DNA of 64,000 nucleotides from Niabella pedocola. Its GTDB lineage: Bacteria; Bacteroidota; Bacteroidia; Chitinophagales; Chitinophagaceae. The stretch lies in the NCBI RefSeq assembly GCF_021044425.1, contig NZ_JAJNEC010000008.1:186001-250000 (forward strand), given 5' to 3'. This document shows positions 9,217-17,537 of this stretch, in pieces. Every line of letters starts with the position of its first letter. The first letter of the stretch is position 1. The position numbers and the translations under genes were made by a program. The notes under the pieces are model-generated. The model was not told the DNA's origin, did not search any database, and was given only the letters and a program-made list of their open reading frames with translations.

Positions 9217-10860
9217 TTATTGAAAAGAAACTGCGGCCACGGTTGCCCCCGCTGCGGTTTCCAGTTTTTTAGTGGTTTTATGATAAGGGGTATTTGTAAA
9301 CCGGAGCGCCTTGCTGCCGCTGCCGCTTACCCGTATTAACAATGGTACCTGCTCGTTGTAAAGCAGCCCGTCAAACCGGATATCCTGCGCATTTACCACA
9401 TCCACCACCGGGCCGGTATTCCGGTTAAAGATCTTTACATTTTTGAACCCGATGCCTGCTGCGTCCTGGATACTAACCCCGTTATCCGATTGGAATACGG
9501 CGTTATGAATGCGGATATCCTTTACCGGCATTTCCGGCAATCCCCTCAGCAAAACGGCACGCTGGGCCCCGTTTACATACACATTGCGGATATCAATATT
9601 CCGGAACTGCGGCGTGGTTTCGTTTACCGGCAACTGCTCTACTTTGGGAAGCGCTGCTTTTTCCCCTTCCAGGGGTACCGGGTCCTTTGCCATGTAATAC
9701 ATATCAAACAGGATGGCGTCTCCCGGGATATCCTTCATATAAATATCGCGGATAAAAATATTTTCCACTATTCCCCCGCGCCCCCGGGTAGTTTTAAAAC
9801 GCAGGCCGATATCTGTACCAATGAAGGTACAATTGCTGACATATACATTATTTACACCACCGCTCATTTCACTGCCTACCACAAAACCGCCGTGAGCGGC
9901 ATATACGGTGCATCCGCTGATGACCACGTCCTTCGTGGGCATGGCACGCTGGCGTCCGTCTGCATCACGCCCGCTTTTCATGCAAAGTGCATCATCGCCC
10001 ACATCGAATACACTGTTCTCTATGCGTACATTGCTGCAGCTTTCCAGGTCGATGCCGTCACCATTCTGGGCATACCAGGGATTTTTTACAACCACATTCC
10101 GCATGGTAATGTTCCGGCTCATCAACGGGTGAAGGCACCAGGCGGGAGAATTCTGAAAGGTCACCCCTTCCAGCAATACACCGTCACAGGAGGTAAGCAC
10201 CAGCAGGTTGGGACGGAAAAAATCCTTTACGGATGCATAAAATGCCCCGGTCTTGTCCGCGGTGATCCGCCCCGGGTCTTTTAACGCATCCCCGCGGGCA
10301 TAGCTTTCGGAAGGCATCCATATGCGGCCGTCCTCACTGAGCACGCCGCCGGAGGCTACCCGTTTTTTCCACTGTGATTCTGTTAATTTCTCTTTTTTAA
10401 CGGCCCGCCAGGCATCGCCGTTGCCATCGATGATCCCGCTTCCTGTAATGGCAATATTCCGGGCATTTTCTGCGGATATGGGCGACTGGTTGCGCATTTG
10501 CGGGAATCCTTCCCAATTGGCTTTTACCAGCGGGTACTGCGATTTGTCTGGGGTGAACAGCAGGGTTGCACCTGCTGCCAGGTTCAGGTTTACGCCCGAT
10601 TTCAATACAATGGGACCGGTAAGCCACAAACCGGAAGGCACCTGTACCATTCCGCCTCCTTTTTGCGAACAGGCATCAATAGCCTCCTGGATGCTTTTGG
10701 TGTTCAGTATGTAACCATCCGGAACAGCTCCATAGCTGGTGATCCGGTAAACAGCCTTTCCAAAATGTGGTTCCTGCACGGTTGGCAATTTCCATCCTGG
10801 CTGAGCCTGCAGTTGCACCCCGATCAACAACAAAAAGAAATATAAACTGTTTTTTAACAT
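9217..10860 (-). CDS. GH28 polygalacturonase-type glycoside hydrolase, exported
   Basis: Hydrolyses galacturonan backbones or chain ends in the periplasm or at the surface; it is the first gene of the operon. The 547-aa protein has a signal peptide (residues 1-20, ending LQAQ) and a right-handed beta-helix. The four GH28 motifs are visible: QNGDGID at 265-271 (Asp268), GDD at 288-290, HGG at 323-325 and RFK at 354-356. The N-terminal ITSYGAVPDG with an IQEAIDAC segment is the typical pectin-lyase-like cap. Exo or endo action cannot be decided; the long insert at about 150-215 is compatible with an exo-type enzyme. Confidence 0.92.
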   Translation of the reverse strand: MLKNSLYFFLLLIGVQLQAQPGWKLPTVQEPHFGKAVYRITSYGAVPDGYILNTKSIQEAIDACSQKGGGMVQVPSGLWLTGPIVLKSGVNLNLAAGATLLFTPDKSQYPLVKANWEGFPQMRNQSPISAENARNIAITGSGIIDGNGDAWRAVKKEKLTESQWKKRVASGGVLSEDGRIWMPSESYARGDALKDPGRITADKTGAFYASVKDFFRPNLLVLTSCDGVLLEGVTFQNSPAWCLHPLMSRNITMRNVVVKNPWYAQNGDGIDLESCSNVRIENSVFDVGDDALCMKSGRDADGRQRAMPTKDVVISGCTVYAAHGGFVVGSEMSGGVNNVYVSNCTFIGTDIGLRFKTTRGRGGIVENIFIRDIYMKDIPGDAILFDMYYMAKDPVPLEGEKAALPKVEQLPVNETTPQFRNIDIRNVYVNGAQRAVLLRGLPEMPVKDIRIHNAVFQSDNGVSIQDAAGIGFKNVKIFNRNTGPVVDVVNAQDIRFDGLLYNEQVPLLIRVSGSGSKALRFTNTPYHKTTKKLETAAGATVAAVSFQ

Positions 10861-10953
10861 CCGGCAATCCTATTTTCTACTGAAACAAGCTACGCTGCGG
10901 CGCCAAGTTAAGCCGAATTCATTGGGCACAAAAGGGATTCCGGCTTTTTATTT

Positions 10954-10968
10954 ACGCAAACGTTATCA
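10954..10968. promoter_or_regulatory. Candidate LacI-family operator upstream of the pectin operon
   Basis: The 15-bp site ACGCAAACGTTATCA has the central AACGTT and flanking half-sites typical of LacI-family (KdgR/CcpA-like) operators. It lies about 94 bp upstream of the GH28 start, in the only long gap before the nine-gene operon. No regulator gene is in the window, so assignment to a uronate-responsive LacI protein is inference. Confidence 0.4.
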
Positions 10969-11025
10969 TGATCCGCAGGCGGAAAATACCCCGGAATGCC
11001 ATGGTGTAATGCGGGATCAGTCCGT

Positions 11026-11063
11026 AAAAAAAAGCGGGTGTTCCAGTAATCTGAAACACCCGC
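11026..11063 (-). terminator. Rho-independent terminator of the 67-aa protein gene
   Basis: A stem of 13 bp with one mismatch (GCGGGTGTTCCAG against CTGAAACACCCGC, loop TAAT) at 11034-11063 is followed on the minus strand by eight T residues (11033-11026). It begins 25 bp after the stop of the gene at 11088-11291. Confidence 0.88.
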
Positions 11064-11087
11064 GATCTATACAAATTATATAAACGG

Positions 11088-11291
11088 TTACCAGTCTTGT
11101 TTCGCCAAACCAGCTTTAATAGCAGCCAATGCTTTTTCTTCTCCCAGGAGAGAAGTCAGTTTATTTCCTTTGCCATCGTGCCCTTTCGCAATGTATCCGC
11201 CCTTTGCTGTACGAGAGATCACAGCATCCTGGATCGGTACATTCTTTTCTTTTGTTTTCACATTGTAAGCGGTAAGAGTTGCATCTGCCAT
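11088..11291 (-). CDS. Conserved 67-aa hypothetical protein
   Basis: A short soluble protein, MADATLTAYNVKTKEKNVPI..., with no signal peptide or membrane segment. It is rich in Lys and Gly (TAKGGYIAKGHDGKGNKL) and ends in an amphipathic helix (EEKALAAIKAGLAKQ). I recall similar small proteins across Bacteroidota but no function. That it is real is supported by an independent gap on each side, an A-rich leader upstream of the ATG and a strong terminator immediately downstream. It stands alone, opposite in orientation to the next gene. Confidence 0.75.
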   Translation of the reverse strand: MADATLTAYNVKTKEKNVPIQDAVISRTAKGGYIAKGHDGKGNKLTSLLGEEKALAAIKAGLAKQDW

Positions 11292-11430
11292 AATGATTAA
11301 TTTTTGATTTGAAAAGTTGAAATTAAGGGTTTTTATCTAAACAAGCTCCTAAATATCTGCGCGAAGCCAACTTTTATAACTAACAATTTAGTTATATTTA
11401 CAAAAACATCGTTCATCTCAATACTGCAAT

Positions 11431-12585
11431 ATGTCTAAAAAACTCATTATCATACTGCTAAGCCTGGGGCCCCTGCTGGCCGGGGCACAGGAAGGATACG
11501 ATCCGCTGAAAGTACTTAGCTTTTACAAAAACCAGGATTATGAACAGGCCCTGCGCTATCTCACTGTAACACCGGCACCGGAGAACGAGCAATACCTGTT
11601 TGACCTGGGTTATGTGCATTACATGAACGACCATGCGGCCGACGCTACAGCTGCGTTCCTCAAACTTTATCAAAAGAATCCCAACCTGCAGCCGCCCCAG
11701 CTTTACCTCGCCATGCTTTACGACCGTGCCGGTGATGAATATTCCGCGTTGCATCATTATAAAAATCTGATTGCACTGGATTCCGGCAATTATAAATACT
11801 GGCATTATGCTGCCGGAGAATGGTCAAAACTCAAGCAACCCGATTCGGCCATTGCCTATATCCGTAAAAGCTATACGTTAAACCCAACTGCCGGCAGGGT
11901 GGTTTATGACCTTTGTACGTATCTTGACAATGCCCGGCAAAAGAAGGAAGCCGAGCAGCTGGTGGATCGCTTTCTGCGTTCAGACAGCAGCTATTTTCCC
12001 CTGATCGGTAAAAAGGTAGATCTTTGTTTCAGTGCCGGCCGTTACACCGAAGCCATTGCCTGGGGCGAGCGCCTGCGCACCCGCAATGCCTCCCCCATCA
12101 ATCTTTCGGCAGCTTATATACACCTGCTCTACAGCTACCTGAATTTAAAACAGCCGGACAGCGTATTAAGCATTTACAACTGGCTGCTGCTGCAGGGTGT
12201 GGGCGGAGAGTCTGCAACCTATGGCGCAGCACTGGCACATGCGATCAAAAAGAACTATGCCATGAGCGATTCCCTACTTACCGAATGTATCAACTATAAT
12301 ATCCAGGAAATGGCCGCCACCTACTTAAGGGCCAAAGCCAATAATGCTGTTGCGGTTAAAAACTACAGCCAGGCCATGGCGCTGTACGATACTTCGTATT
12401 ATATTTTCAAAGACCCTGTTGACCTGTTTCAGGCAGGCCGTATATCCGACAATTACCTAAAAAACAGGATGCAGGCAACCGGCTATTACAAAAAATTCCT
12501 CCGCTACCGGCCAACGCCAAAAACGAATGACGAAGTAACCATTACCCGTTATATCAAAGAATTTTTAAACCCTCAAAAAAATTAA
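11431..12585 (+). CDS. Exported TPR-repeat protein
   Basis: 384 aa with a signal peptide (MSKKLIIILLSLGPLLAGAQ). The rest is helical and consists of tetratricopeptide-like repeats: YLFDLGYVHYMNDHAADATAA near residue 55, PQLYLAMLYDRAGDEYSALHHY near 90, then KYWHYAAGEWSKLKQPDSAIAY near 130. The TPR consensus positions (W/L, G, Y, A) recur at 34-residue spacing through about residue 370. It is probably a periplasmic scaffold or outer-membrane-associated protein; no enzymatic motif is seen. A TATATTTA sequence about 40 bp upstream could be its -7 element. Confidence 0.8.
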   Translation: MSKKLIIILLSLGPLLAGAQEGYDPLKVLSFYKNQDYEQALRYLTVTPAPENEQYLFDLGYVHYMNDHAADATAAFLKLYQKNPNLQPPQLYLAMLYDRAGDEYSALHHYKNLIALDSGNYKYWHYAAGEWSKLKQPDSAIAYIRKSYTLNPTAGRVVYDLCTYLDNARQKKEAEQLVDRFLRSDSSYFPLIGKKVDLCFSAGRYTEAIAWGERLRTRNASPINLSAAYIHLLYSYLNLKQPDSVLSIYNWLLLQGVGGESATYGAALAHAIKKNYAMSDSLLTECINYNIQEMAATYLRAKANNAVAVKNYSQAMALYDTSYYIFKDPVDLFQAGRISDNYLKNRMQATGYYKKFLRYRPTPKTNDEVTITRYIKEFLNPQKN

Positions 12586-12625
12586 CGCAAGCCAAAAGCC
12601 GTTATCTTTATTTAAATTTTAAACT

Positions 12626-13114
12626 ATGAGAAAATTCTTTTTTTTCCTGATGAGCACCCTGGTATTCATTTCATGCGGCAGCAACCAGCAGCAGGCCGTT
12701 GAATACAATAACCAGCTGGTGAAGATTCAACAGGAGGTTGCCCAGGAAGCCCAGAAATTTGGTCAGCTTACCCAAACCAGCGACAGCGCGCAGGCATACC
12801 GCACGCTGGCCGATCTTACAACCTATGTAAATGATGAAACAAACAAAGCAACAGCTGTTCAGTTCAAGGGGGATGATTTTGGAATGAAAGCCGCTTTGCT
12901 GGATGGTTTCCGGTTCTTTAAAAAAGTGTTGAACGAAGATTTTAAAAAATTACTGGAGTTGCGGTTTACCCATACCCCTCCGGCCGATGCAACACAACAA
13001 CTACAGCAGATCCTGACCAATATTCAGAAAGAAGGCCAGGACATTGATAAAAAATTTATCGACGCGCAACAACAGTTCGCTAAAAAATATAAGATCCAGT
13101 TGCGGCAGCTATAA
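12626..13114 (+). CDS. Lipoprotein, paralogue of the next gene
   Basis: 162 aa with a lipoprotein signal: hydrophobic FFFFLMSTLVF, then the lipobox FISC with Cys at residue 17. The mature part is helical and Gln/Lys-rich. It shares a pattern with the protein at 13208-13702: F..DDFG.K.A.L..F in the middle and an end of Q..FA..Y.I. The shared core is of unknown function. A TATCTTTA element (a one-mismatch -7 box) stands about 20 bp upstream, and a terminator follows, so the gene probably forms its own transcript. Confidence 0.75.
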   Translation: MRKFFFFLMSTLVFISCGSNQQQAVEYNNQLVKIQQEVAQEAQKFGQLTQTSDSAQAYRTLADLTTYVNDETNKATAVQFKGDDFGMKAALLDGFRFFKKVLNEDFKKLLELRFTHTPPADATQQLQQILTNIQKEGQDIDKKFIDAQQQFAKKYKIQLRQL

Positions 13115-13130
13115 AATCAACTTTCTTTTA

Positions 13131-13171
13131 AAAAAAGGCTGTTCGATTCTTTGAACGGCCTTTTATTTTTT
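13131..13171 (+). terminator. Rho-independent terminator after the first lipoprotein gene
   Basis: The stem AAGGCTGTTC/GAACGGCCTT (one G-T wobble) at 13135-13162 is followed by TTTTATTTTTT. It lies 20-50 bp after the preceding stop and separates the two lipoprotein genes. It also overlaps the 5' part of an upstream-extended reading of the next gene, which argues for the later ATG there. Confidence 0.85.
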
Positions 13172-13207
13172 CAATCCTTAAGTATTTCCTGTTTTAAAAA
13201 TCAACAA

Positions 13208-13702
13208 ATGCGTGTTGCCATTGTCCTTCCTGTTCTTTTGATCTTATTGATCACCAGCCGTTGCAGCCGCGATCAGCAAAATCCCTATCATTACTTTGCG
13301 AGCCTTCAGCAATTCCGGTTAAACGCTATGAGTGCAACCGCAAACTATACTGCCCGCCGAAAGGCCAAGCGGAATACCCCTGAAGAAGAACACTTGAAAA
13401 AAGAAATGATCGCATTACTGCTGCAAACCGAGGACTCGGTACGCAATTGTGCTTTTACGAAAGACGATTTCGGATTAAAAAACGCCATCCTGCACGAATT
13501 TGCCTATTCCCGAAAGCTGCTTACAGATACCCAATTTTGGGCCAGGAGCCGCGACACGGCCCTTTCCATTGAAGAACGGGTGAAAGTATTGGACACCATT
13601 TCCGTTGAACTGGACCGGAACACAAGGCAGATCAACCAGCAGATCCTTAAAAGCCAGCTGGCCTTTGCCCGCTTTTACCGCATTCCGGTAACCACCCCGT
13701 AA
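13208..13702 (+). CDS. Probable lipoprotein, paralogue of the previous gene
   Basis: 164 aa from MRVAIVLPVLLILLITSRC; Cys19 is the likely lipid-attachment site, although Arg at -1 is unusual for a lipobox. The frame opens earlier (13151), but that stretch lies in the preceding terminator, so the ATG at 13208 is preferred. The sequence FTKDDFGLKNAILHEFAYSRKLL aligns with GDDFGMKAALLDGFRFFKKVL of the upstream paralogue, and both end in a short FAxxYxI motif. Function unknown; the pair looks like an old tandem duplication. Confidence 0.68.
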   Translation: MRVAIVLPVLLILLITSRCSRDQQNPYHYFASLQQFRLNAMSATANYTARRKAKRNTPEEEHLKKEMIALLLQTEDSVRNCAFTKDDFGLKNAILHEFAYSRKLLTDTQFWARSRDTALSIEERVKVLDTISVELDRNTRQINQQILKSQLAFARFYRIPVTTP

Positions 13703-13835
13703 TATATACCGCAGGCTCCATTCTGATCGTTCAACACCGATCGCCTATCCTCCGGAAACAACAACGAAAAAAATATGCTATTACAATTACGTAAATCTAC
13801 GATATATTCGTATAATTGCGATAAATTAATATAGT

Positions 13836-14777
13836 ATGATTTCTAACACGTTCGTTTGCCGCTGCCTTTATATACTTTTGTTTATGGGTATCCAGGTATC
13901 CTCCACCGCCCAGATAACCTTGCGCACTGCCAACTCAAATGCCGTCAAAAACCCGCAACCGGTTACCGGAAGAATCCTGTATGATTTTCGTTATGTAAAA
14001 GATACCAGCCGGCGGGACTATATATATACAGAGACACTGGAGCTGGATTATACAAAAACAAGCAGCTACTTTACCAGCTATACCGCCAAACAAAATGATA
14101 CGCTTATGCAGCAGCAGCTTGCCGCCGCTTTCAAAAATGCGCCCGATCCCGATCGTGTAGAAATTACCCTTACCGGGGGTGCCGCAGCATCGTCCGACAA
14201 ATTCTATACAGAAAGCCATCCGCAGCCCCGGGTTTATGCCATCAGAAGACTGGCCGGCACTGCTTTTATCATTCCGGCTTCACAGGTATCGATCAACTGG
14301 AAAATCATTGATTCTACCAAAACCATCCAGGGCTTTGTGTGCCAGAAAGCAAGAGGCAGCAGTTATGGGCGGCAATACACGGCATGGTTCTGTACCGATC
14401 TGCCCTACCGCTTTGGCCCCCGGAGGTTACACGGATTACCCGGGCTTATCCTGGAAGCCTATGATGATGCAATGGAAGTGGTGTACCATTTGAACCGTGT
14501 AGAAGATTTTAATACGGGGCTGGCGCCGATCGGGCTGCCCGGCGATGCAGAAACCACTACATCTGCAGCGTTTGCCCAGGCGGAGGAAGCTTTTAAGCGA
14601 AACCCGCAGGCATTTATCGATGCCAACCGCGGCAAGCGGACCACCGGGCGCACCGCGGGTATTACAGACGGTTTTGACCCCTCCAAGATTAAAAGTATCA
14701 ACGTGCGGAAAAGCAGCACTGAGCCTGCGGGCATCAAAGCGAATAACCCCATCGACCTGGTAAAAGATCCCTCTTAA
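13836..14777 (+). CDS. GLPGLI family protein
   Basis: 313 aa with a signal peptide ending near residue 26 (IQVSSTAQ). The diagnostic GLPGLI segment is present as LHGLPGLILEAYD near residue 200, preceded by AWFCTDLPYRFGPRRL, the usual context of this Bacteroidota family. The family is exported and of unknown function. It is 13 bp upstream of a TonB-receptor-like barrel, a pairing often seen for the family, so the two are probably one operon. The C-terminus (DPSKIKSINVRKSS) is hydrophilic. Confidence 0.88.
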   Translation: MISNTFVCRCLYILLFMGIQVSSTAQITLRTANSNAVKNPQPVTGRILYDFRYVKDTSRRDYIYTETLELDYTKTSSYFTSYTAKQNDTLMQQQLAAAFKNAPDPDRVEITLTGGAAASSDKFYTESHPQPRVYAIRRLAGTAFIIPASQVSINWKIIDSTKTIQGFVCQKARGSSYGRQYTAWFCTDLPYRFGPRRLHGLPGLILEAYDDAMEVVYHLNRVEDFNTGLAPIGLPGDAETTTSAAFAQAEEAFKRNPQAFIDANRGKRTTGRTAGITDGFDPSKIKSINVRKSSTEPAGIKANNPIDLVKDPS

Positions 14778-14790
14778 CCGGTATATCCCA

Positions 14791-17406
14791 ATGAGAAGGA
14801 TGCTTTTGTTGCTGTTATGCTGGTGGCCGGCCTTTGTGGCCGGGCAAACAGTTGCGCCCCGGTTGTCTGGCCGCATCAGCGACACCCTGGGCAATGCCAT
14901 ACCCGGAGCTACTGTAACGCTGATCCGGTTAAAAGACCAGGCCGGCCTGCTGTTTACAACAGCCGATACAGCGGGCCGTTATGTGTTTCAGCTTTTGCCC
15001 GGATACCTGAAGGAACCGCTCGCCGTAAAGGTAACAGCCGTCGGCTTTTTAAAGTGCCAGCAACCGGTTGATGCGCACACTACCGACATTCACTTCACGA
15101 TGCAGGTTGCGGCAACCAGCCTGCTTGCCAATGTAACGGTAAGGAGCCAGGCGCCCATTGTTCAAAAAGGAGACACACTCAATTATGATGCAGCCCGTTT
15201 TACAGAAAAATCGGATCGTCGGCTGGGCGACATCATTAAAAAGCTGCCGGGTGTGGAGGTAGACGAAAGCGGCGTGATCAAATACAAGGGAAAGGCCATC
15301 AACAAGTTTTATATTGAGGGCGACAACCTGCTGGATGACCGGTATTCCATCGCAACGGATAATATCAACGTAGCGGATGTAGAAAAGGTACAGGTCATTG
15401 AACATAACCAGGATGTTAAAATGCTCAATGGTATCGTGCCATCCGACCGCGCAGGGATGAACATCATTCTTAAAAGCCGGAGCAAGCTCAAATTCATTAA
15501 CAATGCCGAACTTACCGGCGCCCTGCCCCGGGCTTATGCCGTCGAAGGAAAGAACATGGCATTTAAGCCGGCATTTAAAGCCATCAACGAAGTAAAGCTG
15601 AATGATATGGGCCTCACTTATACAAGGGCCTCCGGCATTTCGGGCTTGCAGCCCCCGGCAGGCGTTGATGCGGCTAGAACGCTTTTTAACAACAGCAAGA
15701 TGGTGAACCTGAATGACCTGTATAAACTGAATCCGCATACCGGTATCAGGCTGAACGGGTTTTATTTAAGAGACGATCAACAAACCGACAATATCTTCCG
15801 CACACGCTACTACCTGCCAGGTGCAGACAGCGTTGCATATACCGAGCAAAATCATAACCAGCTGCAAACCGAGGCGCTGTCCCTGGGATTGAATTACAAT
15901 GTAAACAGTCCCAAAACATACGTTAACGTTGTCAGTTCCCTGAATCATAACCGGAATACGGGCCATACCACTACCGCGGCGCAAAACAGCATTGCAGCAA
16001 CCAACCAGTATACCAGCACCGATTTTAATAACGCCGTAAACGGGTACCTGATCTTTGGAAAAAAGCACCTGCTGAACTACAGTAATGTGTTCCATTATGC
16101 CGAAAACCCGCAGCAAACCATATTTGAACCGGGTGCGCTCCAGGACCTGCTCAATGACCGGCTTCCTTATCTGCAAACCCATCAATACCAGCGTCAGCAG
16201 TCTTTCAGCAACGGAACCACCTTCGGTTACCGCAAGGTTTTAGCAAACTGGACGATGGGTTTTAATGCCGGCCTTAACCTGCAGCAACAGTTCCTGGATT
16301 CACACGTTGAACTATTACAACCAGACCGTTCGTATACCATTCCAAAAGGTTTTGGCAATGCGCTTCACTGGAAAAAAAGCGAGTTGTTTTCCGGTGCTTC
16401 GCTTACCTATAATGGAAACAGGACCCGGCTCACCCTCAGCGCGCCTGTCAAATGGCAGTATTACCGGTACGCTAACGATTCACTGGCCATTAATAAAGAC
16501 AGGGGCACCCGTTTTACCAATGAGCCTTCCGTTAACTGGGAATACCGGGTTGGCAGGGAGCACAGCCTGTTTCTTGATTACCGCTTAGATTACAGAACTG
16601 CCGGCATTGAACAGGTATATGGAGGAGCGATCATTTCCAGCTACCGTAATGTGGCCTCTTATGAAACTCCATTCCTGATGAGCCGCAACCATAGCATACG
16701 CGCCGGCTTCAGCTATAAAAAAGTGATACAGGTGCTGTTCGCAGATTTCGACGTACAGTATGCCGCAACAAAAAACTTTTTTATGTACAGCACGCTGATA
16801 CGGGATAACCTGACGGTGGTACAGGCATTGCCCATCCTTAATAACAGTAAAACCGCGGGCACATCGATGCGAGTGGGCAAATATATTTTTCCGCTGAACA
16901 CCACCATTGTCCTGAGCGGCGGCCTGAATACCTCCTCGTCGCAACAATTACAGAATGAGCAGCTGTTCGATACCCGTTCCGTTACAAAAAGTGCGGGAAT
17001 TTCGGTTACCCCTACGGTTTTAAAATGGCTCAAGCTGGATATCTCCTCCACTTATCTCCAATTCAATTCCCGGTCGGCGCAGGCAGCTTTCCGGGTGCAG
17101 CACCTGCAACAGTGGAAACAACAGTCCGGGGTTACCGTTTATCCGTTAAAAGGTTGGAGCCTTAATTTCAGTAACCAGTATTATCATTTTGCTCAAAAGG
17201 GCAATCCCGTTACCTCCAGTTTGTTTATGGATGCCTACGCTCAATACAACTTTGACAAAACCAAACTGCTGCTCCGTTTAAGCTGTACCAATATTGCCGG
17301 TACTGCTTCTTTTGAAACCATCCGTCTCAGCGATAATATGACCAGTACCGCTTCTTATATGCTCCGGCCACGCATGCTTCGCTTATGGATGGCTTTTGAT
17401 TTTTAA
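14791..17406 (+). CDS. TonB-dependent-receptor-like outer-membrane protein
   Basis: 871 aa with a signal peptide (MRRMLLLLLCWWPAFVAG). A carboxypeptidase-like regulatory domain (about 22-110) begins LSGRISDTLGNAIPGATVTL. It is followed by a plug-like region (SDRRLGDIIKKLPGVEVDESG near 147) and a long beta-barrel ending LRLWMAFDF, with an aromatic final residue as in outer-membrane proteins. No clear TonB box is seen. This is the receptor type commonly encoded next to GLPGLI proteins. The cargo is unknown. Confidence 0.82.
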   Translation: MRRMLLLLLCWWPAFVAGQTVAPRLSGRISDTLGNAIPGATVTLIRLKDQAGLLFTTADTAGRYVFQLLPGYLKEPLAVKVTAVGFLKCQQPVDAHTTDIHFTMQVAATSLLANVTVRSQAPIVQKGDTLNYDAARFTEKSDRRLGDIIKKLPGVEVDESGVIKYKGKAINKFYIEGDNLLDDRYSIATDNINVADVEKVQVIEHNQDVKMLNGIVPSDRAGMNIILKSRSKLKFINNAELTGALPRAYAVEGKNMAFKPAFKAINEVKLNDMGLTYTRASGISGLQPPAGVDAARTLFNNSKMVNLNDLYKLNPHTGIRLNGFYLRDDQQTDNIFRTRYYLPGADSVAYTEQNHNQLQTEALSLGLNYNVNSPKTYVNVVSSLNHNRNTGHTTTAAQNSIAATNQYTSTDFNNAVNGYLIFGKKHLLNYSNVFHYAENPQQTIFEPGALQDLLNDRLPYLQTHQYQRQQSFSNGTTFGYRKVLANWTMGFNAGLNLQQQFLDSHVELLQPDRSYTIPKGFGNALHWKKSELFSGASLTYNGNRTRLTLSAPVKWQYYRYANDSLAINKDRGTRFTNEPSVNWEYRVGREHSLFLDYRLDYRTAGIEQVYGGAIISSYRNVASYETPFLMSRNHSIRAGFSYKKVIQVLFADFDVQYAATKNFFMYSTLIRDNLTVVQALPILNNSKTAGTSMRVGKYIFPLNTTIVLSGGLNTSSSQQLQNEQLFDTRSVTKSAGISVTPTVLKWLKLDISSTYLQFNSRSAQAAFRVQHLQQWKQQSGVTVYPLKGWSLNFSNQYYHFAQKGNPVTSSLFMDAYAQYNFDKTKLLLRLSCTNIAGTASFETIRLSDNMTSTASYMLRPRMLRLWMAFDF

Positions 17407-17483
17407 CAGCGGCGCCCTGTATCTGGGAAACCATTTTTCCGCACTGATAGGCAGCCCTGCCATTTACCCCATCAATAAAGGAA

Positions 17484-17517
17484 CATAAAAAAAGCGGCGG
17501 TCTCCCGACCGCCGCTT
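17484..17517. terminator. Terminator between the TonB receptor and gyrB
   Basis: A strong perfect hairpin, AAGCGGCGGTC/GACCGCCGCTT with loop TCC, at 17492-17517. It has an A-run on the left (T-run for the minus strand) at 17486-17492 and a T-rich right flank. It sits 21 bp after the gyrB stop and probably serves both converging genes. Confidence 0.87.
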
Positions 17518-17537
17518 CCATTATTTTATTTAAATAA

